From: Anopheles merus
Taxonomy: Eukaryota > Arthropoda > Insecta > Diptera > Culicidae
Length of the DNA stretch: 64,000 nt
NCBI RefSeq assembly: GCF_017562075.2
Contig: NC_054082.1
Span: 17,678,927 to 17,742,926 of the forward strand
Direction: 5' to 3'
Shown: positions 38,154 through 49,805 of the stretch, in pieces
How positions within the stretch are numbered: position 1 is the first letter of the stretch
Layout of the letters: every line of letters starts with the position of its first letter
Position numbers and translations under genes: made by a program
Notes under the pieces: model-generated
Database searches by the model: none
What the model was told of the DNA's origin: nothing
What the model saw: only the letters and a program-made list of their open reading frames with translations

Positions 38154-40578
38154 AGGGGAGGATGGAGGGAAAAGGGGGAGAGGGAGGAGTTTTGGAGGGG
38201 CAGGATTATTGTAGTCATTCCAGGTGTCATACCGCGCCGAGAACGTTCGCCGTGGGTTCAGACTGTCCGTAACGTGTGTGCGTTATTGAGCTTAAAGTAG
38301 GATACGGCGAAAGGAGGCACGCATTCCGCGGGAGGAAAGAATTTCGTTGTTTACCAGTGTAATTTTACCAAATAAAAGTTGTTTGCAAGGTGTGTCGGTC
38401 GTACGGACACATTAGTACTTTAACTGTGTGTTTGTGTAAGAATTGTTGGAGCTTGGTTGGCCACATTCCGAACGATACATTAGGAATTTCTGGAGCATCC
38501 TTTCCAGATAACAACGTTGTGACATGTTCCCGTTAAGCACATCCGTTTCATCTACGGCAATACATCATTATTGTTATTAATTTTGGGTCTCCTGGCTCTA
38601 GCGTTCGTGGCAGTGTTGAAAAAACAATTAATAATTAAAAACGTTTGGTTCAGAGCTCATGCACGAACAAGAGTATTTTTTTTACAATTAATACCAAGTG
38701 ACAAATTATACCCTACAGCCAGTGACGTAAAAGCAGCTTTAAACCATCACAATTGTAATGGTTTAACACTTTCCAGACAGAACTTAAGGTTAACTAGTTG
38801 TAATACTTATTCAACTCCCAAATGCTTATTCAACTTATTATTATGCTCAGTAAAATATCTATACCATCACTATGAGTATCAGCATTTGTTAGCAAAAACA
38901 GACAAACAATAAACGTTCAAATTAATTTCTGGAAGAACCAGGACATTGTTGTCAATTGTTGAGGTTTGTCAGCGATTCAACCAGACCATTAGGTCTTTGT
39001 AAACTTGGGCGTAAGGATGCTGGCTGTCTTTCTGCTTCCTGAGGAAGCATATCACCTTGGTGACGGACAATCGAGATTGCTGTAATGTTCCATTATTTTC
39101 ATAAGCCTCTGAACCTTTACAACCACGAGCAGTTGTGCAGCACGTGATGTTCGTCTGGCTTCGGTGAACTGGTCATGTTAGAACCTAGAACTAGAAGGAT
39201 CTAGATGGCCCAACTCGTAAAGGTCTTTTAGAACATAGGATGCGTGGTAGACATGGTTTTGAGGTGGCAAGATAGCATGAAGGTGTTCGTCTTTCAGACC
39301 GGAATTAAGGTTTGTACAGATGAAGGCGCGTGACCGTGAGCGGTTTCCGACACCTCCTGCAGCAGTTAGTATAAACACCACAGCAAACATCACATTGCAT
39401 ACTTTCAGGCGCTTAGGAGAGTCACTATGCGGGGAGTCACTTTAAAAATAAAAATAAATTTCTGCTGGAGTGTGGGACAAGATCAAAGGTTTACAGTTAT
39501 TTAAACAATTTTCTCAAGCTGCACAGCACAAAATCAAATGTTAGTTAACATAGTATTCAAACACAACAAACATTGGAAAGCGAACGCTCGCTCTTAATTC
39601 GTACACATCATGTTAATGAAGAAAAGGAAATAAATCAAGTTAGAACACCAAGATCAAAGGCAGTTGTGGTAGCGAAGGAACAAAGTAGTTATACCAACTC
39701 CTATTTAAAATGTGATTAGCATTGAAAGTAGCGAATGTAACTGATAAGCAGCTTAAACGCCCAACACAATTTAGCCACTTTACATGCAGAGGCTTTTGTG
39801 AGAGGTTAACATCTACGCAACGGCAAACAGCAGGTTAAGTAATTTAGTTTCACTCGGTTTGTTACTGGCTTCTGTGCTTCCAAACGGCCGAATAGATCGA
39901 GCGGATTAGTTAACCGAGAGCAAAAATGTGTCCTTGATGCTCTCATACTGTCACAGGACATATTGTGCCGTCGTGAGATTCGGTTTAAAGGCAGCAAATT
40001 ATCTTGCAGGGTGAATGGAATTGCCCTTTTCCCGTCTTGTCTAGCAGTATATTGGCAATGGTAAATTATGATTCATTTCATCTTGTATCCTTGTCTGTCC
40101 CTATACGGCTGCACATGTATCCAGATATTTCCATCTCCAATTTCCTTACCCTAGAAAAAGGGGAAGTCAAAAGGTCAGGATAAGGAATTAATTATAGAAA
40201 GTGATTAAATTGTAGCACGTGTTGTTTTTTTGGATTCGGCCGGTGTAAACACATTGCAAAATACATAGCGCTCAACCGCGAACGAGACGGTACAAACAAT
40301 ATACTAAAAATTGTAATTATTTAGCCTATTAATTGTTTCCTTCGGCTGGGAGGAAATGTCGACCTAAATAGTACGCATTACACGATGAGAACTGATTAAT
40401 TATTATCAGTTGAGATGAAGAGCTATAAAGGTGATAATTCTCATTCTTCTCTCCTATTAAAACAAAATTGAATTGTTTTGTTGTTGTTTTTTTGTTTATT
40501 TTCAGCTAAACGCAGCACACACGCATAATGCTAGAGTTGGACGCTAAGAGGCAAACGGTCGGTCCGGGGATTGCTCGC
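38154..40578. other. Intergenic region with a possible decayed frame
   Basis: After the 3' UTR of Pro-Val gene B the sequence is AT-rich. A minus-strand frame at 39178-39393 and sequence downstream of it to ~38940 look more codon-like than the surroundings. However, they are interrupted by stops and I recognise no family; a fossil transposon or pseudogene is possible. The rest shows nothing. The 3' UTR of the small minus-strand gene ends within this stretch. Confidence 0.4.
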
Positions 40579-41044
40579 TTAACGACGGTGCAGGGTGGAG
40601 TAGACGGCGCTGTGGTACAGCGGCGCATGGTAGGCGGCGAGCGGCGCATGGTGCAGAACCGGCGCGTGGGCAACGTACGTCTTGGCGATCGGGGCGTGGT
40701 ACGCAACCGGGGCAGCGACCAGCGGGGCCGAGTGAGCGATCACCGGTGCGGGGGCAACGTACGAGTGCGACACCACGGCCGGGGCGTGATGGTATCCCAG
40801 ACCGAAGTGAATGCCACGCTTCGCCTTCATCGACTCCATCGGCTGATCATCGGCGTAGACCGAAGCGACGAGCACGAGCACAGCGATAGCCTAGAACGAA
40901 CGAAAAGTCACCCAACAGTCACTAAACTGATTCCAACTTCTTCCCAGCCACCGGCCTGCCCACAGATCCCACAGGAATCCTCGCTGAAGTATCCAGAAGC
41001 GCAGCCACACTTCGATTACGTCAAACACTCACCAAGAATTTCAT
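40579..41044 (-). CDS. Small Ala/His/Pro-rich cuticular protein
   Basis: Exons 41033-41044 (MKFL) and 40579-40890 on the minus strand join in phase 0 to give 107 residues. The signal peptide ends near SVYA. The mature part contains KRGIHFGLGYHHAP followed by repeated HAP, VAPAPV, AAPVAYHAP and HHAPLAAYHAP units. Ala-Ala-Pro/His-Ala-Pro repeats of this kind mark low-complexity insect cuticular proteins. The very short first exon ending inside the signal peptide is the standard layout for cuticular genes and is shared with the Pro-Val genes. A TATA box lies 114 bases upstream. Confidence 0.9.
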
Positions 41045-41136
41045 TTTGCTGGTTGGGTTGTTTTTTTTTTGCAGGTTGATTGCACGACGAGGGCCTTACG
41101 AGTGCAGTGGTTGAGCTGTGCGAGATTTATGATACA

Positions 41137-41165
41137 GTCTGAGGCTGCCGTGCGTGCCTTTTATA
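41137..41165 (-). promoter_or_regulatory. TATA box and initiator of the small cuticular gene
   Basis: On the minus strand TATAAAAG occupies 41165-41158, and a TCAGAC initiator-like site occupies 41142-41137, about 25 bases downstream. This places the start of transcription about 95 bases before the ATG at 41044. Confidence 0.7.
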
Positions 41166-44100
41166 CTTCGCACGCTCGCACCAGCTCTAGGACCCCCACA
41201 GACACACACACACACGCACACGCACAGTTACCCCAAAACAGTTGCCCGCCGAGTCGGAAGGTTGCGCCCCCTTTCAGATCGGGCCAGTGACCGGACCGGA
41301 TCGCATGATCGCAAGGGACAGGTCACGGTGGGAAGGAAGGTGGGCAGGTCGGGCGCGATTACTCTGCTCAGTTTGTCAACCGCTCTGGCGGTCTGTCTGT
41401 GTCTGTCCCCCACAGCTCCCCACCCTACCAACAAGCTCGATCCGAAGTGTGGTGCAGCAAATCGGTGGCTCCAAAACGCAATCTTGTAACGCTTACGCGA
41501 AAGGGAACACCGTTCAGAAGTGTAACGGATGCAGACGGATGCGATTGTATGGGAGCAGGGTGAATGCAATCCCGGCAATTGTGTGCCTTCTGCCGCACTT
41601 GCCCTTAATTAGGCTTCCCTTAGCTTTCCACGATAGATTACAGATTTGGGGTTTGTTAAAATGTGTCGTTCATCGTTTGGTCGCTTTTGCCCATCGGGCC
41701 AGCAGCAAGAGTTCGCTCGCGCACTGAGAAGATGGTAATGAGTTGAAAGTTTCAGTGTGTGATAGAATTAAGTTCTTATCAACCCTGCCACTTGCTCCAA
41801 TGCTTTCAATGCCATGCTTTCTGCCTCAGTCCCGGACCTTTGGAGGATATTCGAGGCAGATGTTGGTGGAGGTTTAAGCTGCAACAATCAGGCACCGTAT
41901 GATGGGGTAGAGTTGAGCCGCTTATCGTTCACGCTGCCGGCAGTTAGAAATGGAGCAGGATGAAGCTGTTAATGGCAAAAGTCCGTCATCGCTGCACAAG
42001 CTTCAACGGGGACGATGGTTCGATTGGTTTTGGAGCATCATTTTATCGATTCGTTTACTAAAATGTGATGTAAAGTTGACGCCTTGATGCAGTTCAATCC
42101 TTACACAGCATATGTTTAACGTAATCAAGCGTGTTTTAAGAAAGAAAAGTGTGATTATTTTATTTGAACAAGGAACTGATTAATACTTCCATACTGTTTT
42201 CCTAAAAATTGATAGATTTTCGTCAAAATAACACAGCAAAGCTAATTGTTTTCAAATAAATGTCTTCAATACATTACTAAATACATTACATAAATACATT
42301 ACTTTTTGTTATATTCGTATTGGTTCATTTTCAGTTGTTTTAATTACTTTCTTTTAAATATGAGAGCGAAAGAGTGAATGAAGAAGACAAACGGATATTT
42401 TGCCTTCCCAGCATTTTTCCCTCCAAGTGTGATTGATTTTACAAATTTTCAGAGCATTTTGAAGCACAAACAAAATCAAAGTTAATCAAAGTTTTACACC
42501 TTACTGTTGGATTTTCGTTTAACACTTTTCTTGCTTAAAATTGGCATGTCCTACTGAATTTAAAAGAGCGTATGCAATTATTTCACAACATTAAATAATA
42601 CATTTCAATATACCAAATAATTGTGTCTAAGCATTTTAATATAAAAACTATCCATTAATTTCACAATGTAAGCAATGAATTTTTCAGATGTGCAATTTTC
42701 TGTCTTATGGAAAGTAAAAATATGAGAAATGCTTGTTATATTATTAAAAACACTACCACTTCAATGACACCATATCTTTCAAAATCATTAAATTAATTGT
42801 TACGATCAATCGGATCACTTTTTCAACCCATTGTACGGAGAAAAAAAAAACTTTAAAACATTAATTCTATATACAAGTTACATCCAGCACGGCTTGCAAT
42901 CTCTGATAAGAGGACGTACAGCCAGTTCGTGCATCACGATGCGTGCGAGCCTCCAAAACAGATCGGGCGTCAACAGAATGTTTGTGCTGTCCTTTGAAGA
43001 CGGATACGTTTGTTTTGCTTTTGACTCCGCCTTTCCCTCCACCGCATGCAATGCCGTGTATGGTGAGGGCATGTTTTTTTTTTGTTCACCCCGGCACACA
43101 GACAAACCTGCAAAGCTGCCAACTTTCCGGCTTAGATGCACCGTTTACGGTAGTTTTAGTAGCCGCACGTGAGCTGCATTGCTGAAATGATCGTGCGAAA
43201 ATTTCATTCCACGTGCACACACACACACACACAGGCGCATGATAAACCTCTGATGAGATGATATGGCTTTTATGGGAGTCGTAGGTCGCATAATGCGCAA
43301 AAAGAACGCCCGCCTGCAACATCGAAGTCGGTCAACTGTAACAAAAGCTTTCCTTCAATTTGGGTACGATGTCGCTCTGTCTGATCCAGTGGACTGAATT
43401 GTTTAACGGACGAGCTACAAAAATAGCCTTCCCGCAGTAGCGGCAGCCCCGGCACTACCGGCAGGATAGGAGGCTAGCTGGCTGACATTGACCTTAAACC
43501 AGCTCCGTGTTGTTTGTGTACGGGGTGCAGACACCGCCATCAATCAGTCCAGCCCCGGGCCGAAAGCGATTCGGCGCCCGGCGTGAAACACGTTTTCTGG
43601 CACAACAAACGGGAGACGCAAGCCCCAGAGCCACATAATACCACACAGCCGCACGCAGAGTCCCTAGAGTGACATTTACATGCTCTACAAAGCGCACCAG
43701 CGCTACCGATCAGCCTTTCAGGTGACCAACAAGCCCGAGATGCGCGATGCGTCTGCAGGGCACCGGCCGCGCTACCTTCCCATTGCGCTACGGTTCACTG
43801 TAAAAGGGTGTTTTACTTCGTCTTGCTGTGTTGTTCTTCCTCCTCTTGCTCACCCAGCTCGTTGATTGACGTTCGATAAGTGATCGAAGTGATCGATTCG
43901 GACGATATGTGCTCGCTCACTAATCACCCCGATCAGCGGGCCCCGATTGGCTGTTGGGCGGCGATCGCAAACGATCGTTTCGCAATGGCCGCGAACGCAT
44001 TGGTAGCGACGCGCGTTACACCCCAAAAAAGGACAAAACTCAACTGATAATAACCAACAACGGATGGAGCGGGGGGTGGGGGGGGGTGGTTTGAGGGCGA

Positions 44101-44314
44101 CGAGGGAAAAGCTTAAATCAAAATCGTCATGAGTCACCGCAAACACTCTATTGTTGACTGTCAAATGTAAATAAAGTTCCCTCGCGTTTTCTGCGCCCAG
44201 TCCCTTTCGGCAGACTCGTACCAGACCCATTCTCCCAGCCAGTGTACCGGTTACGAGAGCGGGGGCTTGTATCACCCTCCGCACAACCTTCCCACCACTG
44301 GGTGTGGGCGGAAG

Positions 44315-44345
<31 letters not shown>

Positions 44346-45650
44346 GGGTATCGGTATGATTGAAAACATGCTGCTTGCACTCGCGCACTCTAACTGTATT
44401 TGGAGTACGCGGTGCGCACCAAACAGGTTCTCGGCGCGGGTATGATACGCGCGTGTCACTGGCACGCACATAAATGCTGCCAAGCCCCGAGACATCTAGG
44501 CCCAGCATCGGACGGGTTGGGGCAGGGCAAGTGTGTGTGAGTGTGTTTTGCTCGCTTGCGCAATGGCAGTACGCGGTACGGCAGCATTTCAGACGCACCA
44601 CCACGTGCGTCACGTGTTTTGTCTGGGAAAATCCACTTGGAGCAGCCACGGGGCGGGTCGGGCGCGAAACCACTGCGAACCCTCGGACGCTGTCTAGAAT
44701 GTGCCAGAATGTTGGTGGGTCGGTTTTCGGCCAGCGACGGCGAAAGCCATCTGAATGGGACAGGTGCGCAGCGGGACGAGCCGGTAATGAAGTGCTAGAA
44801 CAATTATAAAACGATTTGTCAAGTGTAATTCAATCAGCCCAGTATGGTGCATCGGTGCGCGCTGGACCAAACTTGAAGGATGTGGCCATATCATCCGAGG
44901 GCGCCCGATGTGCCTCGCAAAAAAAACATCGACTGGTGAGGAGGGGTAGGAACAGCGGCTGAGACCTTTCGTAAGGACACACCGGTTGGGAAATGGTGTG
45001 GCGAGGTTATGCACTTCGATCGTTGCCAATCGGCCAATTGCAGCAAACATGATCTCGAGGGGAGAAACGCTGCGGTACCTCGGGCAAGTGTTGGCGACCT
45101 TTCAACGACATTTTCGTCGCTGCAGCTTGTGAGAATGACGAGGCTGTTCGACTGGCTGTGTGTGTGTGTGTGTGCGCGCGCACACGTGTACCCGGTACGA
45201 TAGAAAGCACTGCACCGAGAACCGCCCATGGTGGGTCGATCGACACCCGCTCCCCTGCAAATGCCCGGCGGGGGAGCCCTGACACGTGTTGAAACGCGTG
45301 CGTGAGCTGCTTTTGCTTGCTGTTAAATTACCGAAACAATTAACCACCATTCAGCTCCGGGACCGCAGAAGGTTTAAGCCTGCGGGAAGGATGTGTTGTC
45401 ATCGGTGCACCAGGGGCCCATGATTGGTTGTAATTCTGTTTCGTTTTATTTTGGCTCTATAAAACTATATCTTTTTCATATTATTCAATTGTGCTTCCAA
45501 AGTAGAAACTCGGATATGTTTGCAGGACTACTGTAACAGTGTGGTAAACAACTGCCCTGGTGCTTTTCATCTGCTTGCTTTCGCCGATAAACGCCCAAAA
45601 GTATGTAATCGCGTTTGTGGATGAGCACAAGTTAGCTCCGTCATGTTATT
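41166..45650. other. Large intergenic region without recognisable genes
   Basis: Both strands hold only short open frames, many of them driven by CA/GT repeats (near 41200, 43215, 44315, 45160). From about 43000 to 45400 base composition is GC-rich, unlike the AT-rich block at 42100-42850, but no splice-supported exon, RNA gene or transposon end was found. The GC-rich part could be regulatory or simply old sequence. Confidence 0.45.
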
Positions 45651-45654
45651 TTTT

Positions 45655-46960
45655 ATTTATTTATTTCATACACAACCGACGGACCATCGTGTCTAATCGG
45701 CCTCTAGTTATAAGCTAACATTGTGACGTAGACGCAATTTCTCCTTGAACGTAGATGTAGACATTCTAAAATCCGAGCGTGGTGGGATTGCCATGGAAGG
45801 AGTCGAACCGCGTACCTGGTGAGTCTCCGTTGAATGGCTTCGAGGCGATTGATGTCACCAACGCCAAGCGGGCACCAGACCGGACAGCAGTACTCCAGGC
45901 ACGACCTTACGATGGGACAGAAGATCGACTTGACTCTCGGTAAACTCGCTACAGGTCCGCGTAATTAGACCAAGTAGCTGATTTCCCTTCGCAACAACGC
46001 TATCAATGTGAGGGCGAAATGACATCTTCTGATCGAGTAGCACCCCCAGATCACGGATACATGTCGTGCGAGCCAAAGCCGTGTTGAGCATAGTGTATGT
46101 AAAAGTGATGGGGTGACGGGCTCTGCTGAATGATATACACTGGCATTTATCAGCACACACTTGGAGGGCGTTTCTGCTGCACCAGCTGTCCAGATTCTCA
46201 AGGATCATTTGAAGGCGTACACAGTCACTGTCGTTTCTAACTGGAGCGAATCTTTTTACATCGTCGGCGTACATTAGGTGTTGGCCTGGCGGTAAAACGA
46301 AAGATATATCATTTATATAGATGAGGAAGAGTAGCGGTCCCAAATTACTCCCTTGAGGCACACCGGAGGAGCTGGTGAAGGAATGAGAACGATGAGATCC
46401 TATGCTTATGTAGTACGAACGACCAGTTATATATGAACGCAGCCAGGTGATGTGCCAGTCGAGGAAACCGAGTTTTTTTTAGCTTCGAGAGTAGAATATC
46501 ATGAGAGATACTATCGAACGCAGCCCTGAAGTCGATATATGCTGCATCAACTTGAGTACCACGATCCATGTTGTCGAAGCAGAAACCAACAAATTCAGCA
46601 AGATTTGTTGTGTAAGATCTCCTTGGGAGAAATCCATGCTGACTAGGGCTCATATAGTTTTGAACTGCTGTGAGTAGCGGATTGTATAGAATGAGCTCAA
46701 ACACCTTTGCAAAAGCGCATAGGGAAACAATGCCACGATAATTACTAGCATGAAGTTGACTGCCTTTCTTATGGATAGGAACCATTCGCGCGTGTTTCCA
46801 GGACGCAGGATACGTGCCACGCATAAGGGAATCATTAAATATTTTGGCAAGAATGGGTGCGAGTGATTGACGGCAGTGCTTCAAAATGTATGCGGGAATA
46901 TTGTTATATGTTATGTTTGCACTGTTATACAATTTTACTTCTTGTTTTCGATCCATTCTG
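45655..46960 (-). mobile_element. Broken non-LTR retroelement (jockey/CR1-like reverse transcriptase)
   Basis: The minus strand reads the reverse-transcriptase domain of a non-LTR element in at least three frames. The upstream part has VPIHKKGS, NYRGIVSLCAFAKVFE, SQHGFLPRRSYTTNL and DAAYIDFRAAFDSISH. After a frameshift near 46460-46345 comes GSNLGPLLFLIYINDI, then the MYADDVKRF catalytic motif. A further shift leads into a C-terminal RLEAIQRRLTRYAVRLLPW. The 3' side ends in an ATTT-type repeat near 45650-45670. The 5' part (endonuclease, first frame) is missing. The frameshifts and truncation make it inactive. Confidence 0.88.
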
Positions 46961-47777
46961 AATGTTTTGCATTTCTTGACAACTTTGTGCTATAATTTGA
47001 GAGACTAAAGGTTTACTTGCAATGTGACAAACGATGTAAGTTGAAACGAGGCAAAGGGCTAAAATCCAACGAAAAAATGTATTTCCAGTTTTCAGTTCCT
47101 AAGAGCCTGCAGTATTAACTGATGCTGATTAGCTAGTTAAATAAATAGACCATTACAACGAGAAGTGAGGATAGTTATATTCTCTTCTTGTATATATTTA
47201 ACCTGCAAGTCAGTACTCTCCGAAGCTATGTGAAATGAATCCCCAACTAAAATTCTTGTATTAACCAAACTGCACAATTTGCACAACAAAAAAAAGAATC
47301 AACTTCAACCATCAGCTAGGCAACATAACCTTCGAGTGCACTTCAACAATAAGCAGTCTTAGACAACCACCGATCGTTCGTTATCAATCGGTTTTCAGAA
47401 CCACATGTATTACACTCCTAGTCCGTCCTCGACCCATTTTTCACGACGGGTCTGATGGCAAGAACATTCGATAATTCGGTCATCCAACCATTGATGGAGA
47501 AATTCCGAATATTCGACACATTGCTATCTATATCTTGACCTAGTTTTTGATCTTTTTCTCTTAAAAATTCAATTGAATATCTCATAAATTGCTTTGTTGT
47601 ACGGTATGAAATTTAACCCATTTTTCTATTTGCTACATTCGTCAACAACAAAACATTGACGTCAATTCGCACTCAGATTGTTTGTTCAATTGTGCGTCGA
47701 ACTTGTGCGTACTGGCGGTTTATATTTCACTCATCATCGCCATTTCCACATATTCTACTTCCAGCCAGTGCACAGAT
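46961..47777. other. Intergenic region 5' of the first TIL gene
   Basis: AT-rich sequence with no coding exon recognised. The promoter of the plus-strand TIL gene should lie at its right end; no clear TATA box was seen. Confidence 0.4.
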
Positions 47778-48152
47778 ATGAAGCATCTCGCAATCTTCCT
47801 GCTGGTCGCTGCAGCCGTGCTGATCGAAGTGCAGGGACAGATTGAACCATGCTTGCTGTGGATGAAACCGCGTAAGTAACACAGTGCTTGAGTTGTGATA
47901 TTTTTCTTCCTGCTTAGCTGAAATTAAAACGAATTGTGCCTTATTTTAGAGCCAACGTGCCCCACTAACGAACGATACACGTGCTGCAAGCCATGTCGCG
48001 AGGCCACATGCCTGTCCAAGGGATTGCTTGCCAAATGTGCTGGGCCCTGCAAAGGAGGATGTGTTTGTAAAAATGGCTACATACGCGCCATAAACAATGG
48101 TAAATGTGTTCTACCATTGAAATGCTCCAGTACTTTCCCATTTAAAGTATGA
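47778..48152 (+). CDS. Secreted TIL-domain protease-inhibitor-type protein 1
   Basis: Exons 47778-47871 and 47950-48152 join in phase 1 and give 98 residues. The signal peptide ends near VQG. The mature protein is one trypsin-inhibitor-like cysteine-rich (TIL) domain, with the spacing PTCP, YTCCKPC, EATC, AKCAGPCKGGCVC, GKC and LKC. TIL domains are usually serine-protease inhibitors, with the reactive site between the fifth and sixth cysteines of the domain; an inhibitory role is inferred. One extra Cys pair relative to the ten-Cys norm is present. A poly(A) signal lies at 48192-48197. It is the only plus-strand member of the local family. Confidence 0.9.
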
Positions 48153-48942
48153 TTTCTAGATTGATGAAGGCGATGATTTTTCTCGGAGCAGAATAAAGCC
48201 ATTTTTCAGTTTTCCAAATGCAAACCCAAAAGCATTCTTTTCCTTTCAACTGTGTGGGTGCGATAAATTCAAGCACCCTGCACCATAGCATTCCAGCAGT
48301 GGAACGTTTCATTTCTCGTATGATCGATCAGAAAACGCCTCCCGCACTCAATCAGTCGGTCGGTTCCGCCCGGGAGGTACAATTATTTTTCACCTTAACA
48401 TCTAAATCCCCACCATTGCCATTGGAGGCATCGCTTGTCATGGTAAGGTGCTCATCACGCATTGATGACCCATGCTGAAGGGAACGGGAAAAGAGGGACT
48501 GAAAGGTGGACAAAGACAATGGGGGGGGGGAGGGGGCAAAGTCCCGTATCGATAAACGAGATACCGACCGACCGAGGTGGAAGTCCGGACGGCAGCTTTA
48601 TGGACAACTTGACACTGGCTCAAAACCCCTAGTGATTGATGGAATGCGAGTATTTTGCGGTGTGTTTGGTTTTTTGTGTCTCTTCCAATGGAGGCGATTA
48701 TTTTTTGGTTTTTGAGATATTTTAAAGACGTCGCTGGCAGGTCTATTAATTTGGAGGGAAAAACCTAAAGTGCAAGAATTTACAAGTAAAAAATAAAGTT
48801 ATCGCTCAATACTTTGTTTGGTATTTTTGAATTTCCCTTTATCCCACAAAAGTATCAAGTCACAACCCATCAACACACGAAATAGTTCTCCTTCTTTGCG
48901 ATTCTTGAGTTACCCTGCAACCAGTCGCTGCGTCTGACGCAC

Positions 48943-48992
<50 letters not shown>

Positions 48993-49805
48993 TAGAACTT
49001 TCTCATCTAATTACCTACAATTAACATTATTTATTCTACCATTTTACACTACGGTATGGGCTGCCGGCGGGCGGACAATTGAAAACAGAAATGCGTCCTT
49101 CCCACGTCGATCAATAGCACATTTGCATTTTCTCAAAATAGGTTTTGCGAGAATGTGTTTTACGCGCGTTTAAGGACACCTCGCAGCTTACGAGCCGGCA
49201 GCAGTAATAGCTGCGCCATCTTCGAACGGTTCTGTCGATAATGTTAACTTGCACCGTTTGAAGCTGATGTCTTTGCTGTTTTATCGTTTTTTATGTTGTT
49301 GTTGTATTGCTTCTCGCACCCCCGCGTATCGCGTAGATAATCGTCGCAGACCGGGAAGTGAAGGTTGACCCACCCACCCAGTACCAACCCGATGCGGGGG
49401 AAAATGATGATGATACGGACGATGATGATGATGATATTGGAAAAAATAACAGATTTAGCACATCAAGCGAACTTGAAGCTTTTCGCAGGTGACCTCCAAC
49501 ACGCTGTCTATCAAGCTATCAAGGGCTAAGCGCCCTCCAGTTGCGGATCAGTCGACGTTTGGTGTTTGACGGAACGCAACGTGGACGGCTAAGTCCACCG
49601 CTAATTGTTGTGTTGTGGGGTTTATTTCAATCAATTGATACATAAGTATGCCTATACTACTGCCTTTCATGTAATGTGCTGTAATGTGTGTAATGTGCCT
49701 GTACCTGAAGCTGGGATCTTTATCGTGATCGGATTGCGTATTTAGCAAGGCGTACAACATAAGCTTGATTTTTGCATAGCAGCAATAACAAACGAATTGT
49801 TGAAG
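48153..49805. other. Intergenic region between TIL 1 and SNMP1
   Basis: Contains the 3' UTR of TIL gene 1, a GA microsatellite and short GAT repeats near 49400-49440. No coding exon is supported. The SNMP1 promoter is expected in the last few hundred bases. Confidence 0.45.
48946..48989. repeat. GA dinucleotide microsatellite
   Basis: About 44 uninterrupted bases of AG/GA repeat, roughly 0.8 kb upstream of the SNMP1 start codon. GA tracts near promoters can bind GAGA-type factors in insects, but no function can be claimed here. Confidence 0.95.
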
